Source: an uncultured Eubacteriales bacterium (lineage in GTDB: Bacteria; Bacillota; Clostridia; Lachnospirales; Bianqueaceae). From it: 5,861 bases of DNA. Location of the stretch: contig CACZPA010000199.1 of assembly GCA_902782895.1 (NCBI GenBank), forward strand, positions 1-5,861. The letters are read 5' to 3'. The notes under the pieces are model-generated. The model did no database searches. It worked only from the letters and a program-made list of their open reading frames with translations, and was not told where the DNA came from. Position 1 is the stretch's first letter, and the number at the start of each line of letters is the position of its first letter. The position numbers were made by a program, and so were the translations under genes. Positions 4,443 to 5,861 of this stretch are shown one piece after another.

Positions 4443-5861
4443 GGATATTGTAACAGCCGGTGTGGATCTCGGATCCGGATCGATACGAATGAAGATCGTA
4501 CAGCAGACCGAGCAGGGCGAGATGACTGTCCTGGAGAATGTTGTCCGGACGGTCGCGGTCGGAAGGGACACTTTCTCGACGGGACGGATCTCCATGGAAA
4601 TGGCAGACGAGATCTGCCGTGTTCTGCTTGGCTTTAAGAAGCTGATGAATGAGTATAAGGTCCGCCGGAGACGGATCGTCGCGACGTCCGCGCTGCGGGA
4701 GGCGGAGAACGCCGACGCGGTGCTGGAGCTGATCCGTGTGCGGACAGGACTGACGGTCGATGTGCTGCCGCGCACGGAGGAGCGCTATCTGACAAGACAG
4801 GGAGCGCTATCCTCGATCCCCGGCTTCCGCAAGATGTCGAAAGACGGCCTGCTGTATACCCGGATCGGTTCCGGTACGACACAGATCGCCGCTTATGATA
4901 AGGGCGGGCTTTGCTTCAGCCAGACAACACAGCTCGGGACACTTCGTATCCACCAGATGCTTTCGTCCATCGAGAAGGAAACCCTGCGCTATCCGGAAGT
5001 GCTGTCTGAATTCATCACCGAGACGATCCAGCCTGTGCTGCACCATGGCAATCAGACCGAGTATGAGAAATACCTGATCAGCGGAGCTGTGTGCGAAGCG
5101 ATCTACAGACTGGAAGAGAATAAAGTGCGGCAGGAACCGTACGCCGAGATCGATTTTTCACGGTTTGAAGCGATGTATCGGCGGATGCTCGGCAAGTCCG
5201 CCGTACAGATCGAGGAGGAATACGGCCTGAATACGGAGACGGCCGAACTGATCCTGCCGTCGATCATGCTGATCCATACATTCGGGAAACTGGCCGGCGC
5301 CAAAAAGCTGGTCTTCTCGTTCGGAGGTCTGCTTGACGGCGTGCTGTGGGAGCTTTCCGCCGCGAAAAAGAACGAAAAGCAGCGGGAGAGATCCTATGAA
5401 GACCTGCTTGCCTACATCAGAGTGCTGGCGGATCGTTTCCAGTGCGACCGACGGCATGACGACGTGATGAACGATTACGCGATGCAGCTCTTTGAACGGC
5501 TGCGCAAGCCGAGAGGCTATACGGACCGTCACAGAATGCTGCTGCAGATGGCGATACAGCTCCATGAGACCGGCAAATACCTGAACCTGACGAATTACGC
5601 GGACAATTCGGCGATGCTGGTGCAGGTGTTTGAGTTCTCCGGGATCAGCAGAGAAGAGAAACTGATGGTTTCGACGATGATCCGTCTGTTCGAGAGCGGA
5701 GAGCTGACGCCGGAAGATCCGGCTTACGCGGAATTCGACCGCAATGACCGGCTTGTGATTTCCGGACTATCCATGATCATGCGTCTGGCGGACGGACTGG
5801 ATTACAGCCGCAAACAGAAATTCAACGAGGTCGGCATTCAGATCAGCAAGAATCACCTGAT
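4435..5861 (+). CDS. ppx: Ppx/GppA-family phosphatase with a degenerate HD domain (3' end outside the window)
   Basis: The frame opens at GTG 4435 (overlapping the tadA stop by 8 bases) and runs unbroken to the right edge: about 475 residues seen, C-terminus missing. The family hydrolyses the end phosphate of polyphosphate, or pppGpp to ppGpp, with an actin/ASKHA-type two-lobed fold. Seen in order are phosphate loop 1 GVDLGSGSIRMKIV (9-22), VATSALREAENAD (82-94) and LPRTEERYLTRQGA (111-124), whose TEER matches the family's catalytic-Glu EExR motif. Then come a second loop TRIGSGTTQIA (142-152), QLGTLRI (166-172), and KKLVFSFGGLLDGVLWEL (289-306), equivalent to the GLRDG motif. From about 320 an HD-type helical domain follows, with QLHETGKYLNL (376-386) and RLADGLDYSRKQK (450-462). 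Oddities: loop 2 has Arg143, Ser146 and Gln150 where classic enzymes have DIGGGSTE; the HD pair is His377-Glu378, and the later HD histidines appear replaced (NYADNS at 387-392, RLFE at 417-420). Family is sure; whether it is an active polyphosphatase, a GppA or a sensor is open. A polyphosphate kinase gene downstream would fit but is not seen. Confidence 0.88.
   Translation, partial: MNKDIVTAGVDLGSGSIRMKIVQQTEQGEMTVLENVVRTVAVGRDTFSTGRISMEMADEICRVLLGFKKLMNEYKVRRRRIVATSALREAENADAVLELIRVRTGLTVDVLPRTEERYLTRQGALSSIPGFRKMSKDGLLYTRIGSGTTQIAAYDKGGLCFSQTTQLGTLRIHQMLSSIEKETLRYPEVLSEFITETIQPVLHHGNQTEYEKYLISGAVCEAIYRLEENKVRQEPYAEIDFSRFEAMYRRMLGKSAVQIEEEYGLNTETAELILPSIMLIHTFGKLAGAKKLVFSFGGLLDGVLWELSAAKKNEKQRERSYEDLLAYIRVLADRFQCDRRHDDVMNDYAMQLFERLRKPRGYTDRHRMLLQMAIQLHETGKYLNLTNYADNSAMLVQVFEFSGISREEKLMVSTMIRLFESGELTPEDPAYAEFDRNDRLVISGLSMIMRLADGLDYSRKQKFNEVGIQISKNHL

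Overview
The window (GC-rich genes, A+T-richer intergenic DNA, strong AGGAG-type ribosome binding sites, all genes on the + strand) looks like chromosomal DNA of an anaerobic low-to-mid-GC Gram-positive, most likely a Clostridia/Lachnospiraceae-type bacterium. That assignment is an inference from the protein families and their sequence style (YfhO and GtrA membrane proteins, a Ppx/GppA protein with a worn HD domain, a GH3 C-terminus), not from a marker gene.

Layout. Positions 1-275 are the last ~90 codons of a gene that resembles a glycoside hydrolase family 3 beta-N-acetylglucosaminidase. A near-perfect hairpin plus T-run (337-373) ends that transcript. A roughly 540-base gap follows (276-815). 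It holds a cluster of four related 38-39-base imperfect palindromes (409-616), each framed by ATACGG...CCGTA, with GGGACAGT motifs beside the last two. It also holds a good sigma-A-type promoter (720-748) with an extended -10. From there a tightly packed four-gene operon runs to the right edge: a YfhO-family multi-spanning membrane protein (816-3365), a GtrA-family small membrane protein (3362-3844), the tRNA adenosine deaminase TadA (3831-4442) and a Ppx/GppA-type phosphatase (4435 to beyond 5861). Every junction overlaps (4, 14 and 8 bases), so translation is probably coupled.

How the genes fit together. YfhO and GtrA proteins are known parts of the machinery that decorates cell-surface polymers with sugars. 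A cytoplasmic glycosyltransferase charges undecaprenyl phosphate, a GtrA-type protein is thought to flip the lipid-linked sugar, and a GT-C-fold YfhO protein transfers it outside the cell. The charging enzyme is not in this window. TadA makes inosine at the wobble position of tRNA-Arg and is a housekeeping gene that appears to travel in this operon. The Ppx-like protein would act in polyphosphate or (p)ppGpp turnover, but its second phosphate-binding loop and its HD metal site depart from the classic motifs. The points most worth a second look are that degenerate Ppx, the palindrome cluster, the unusual TadA tail and the incomplete glycosylation set.
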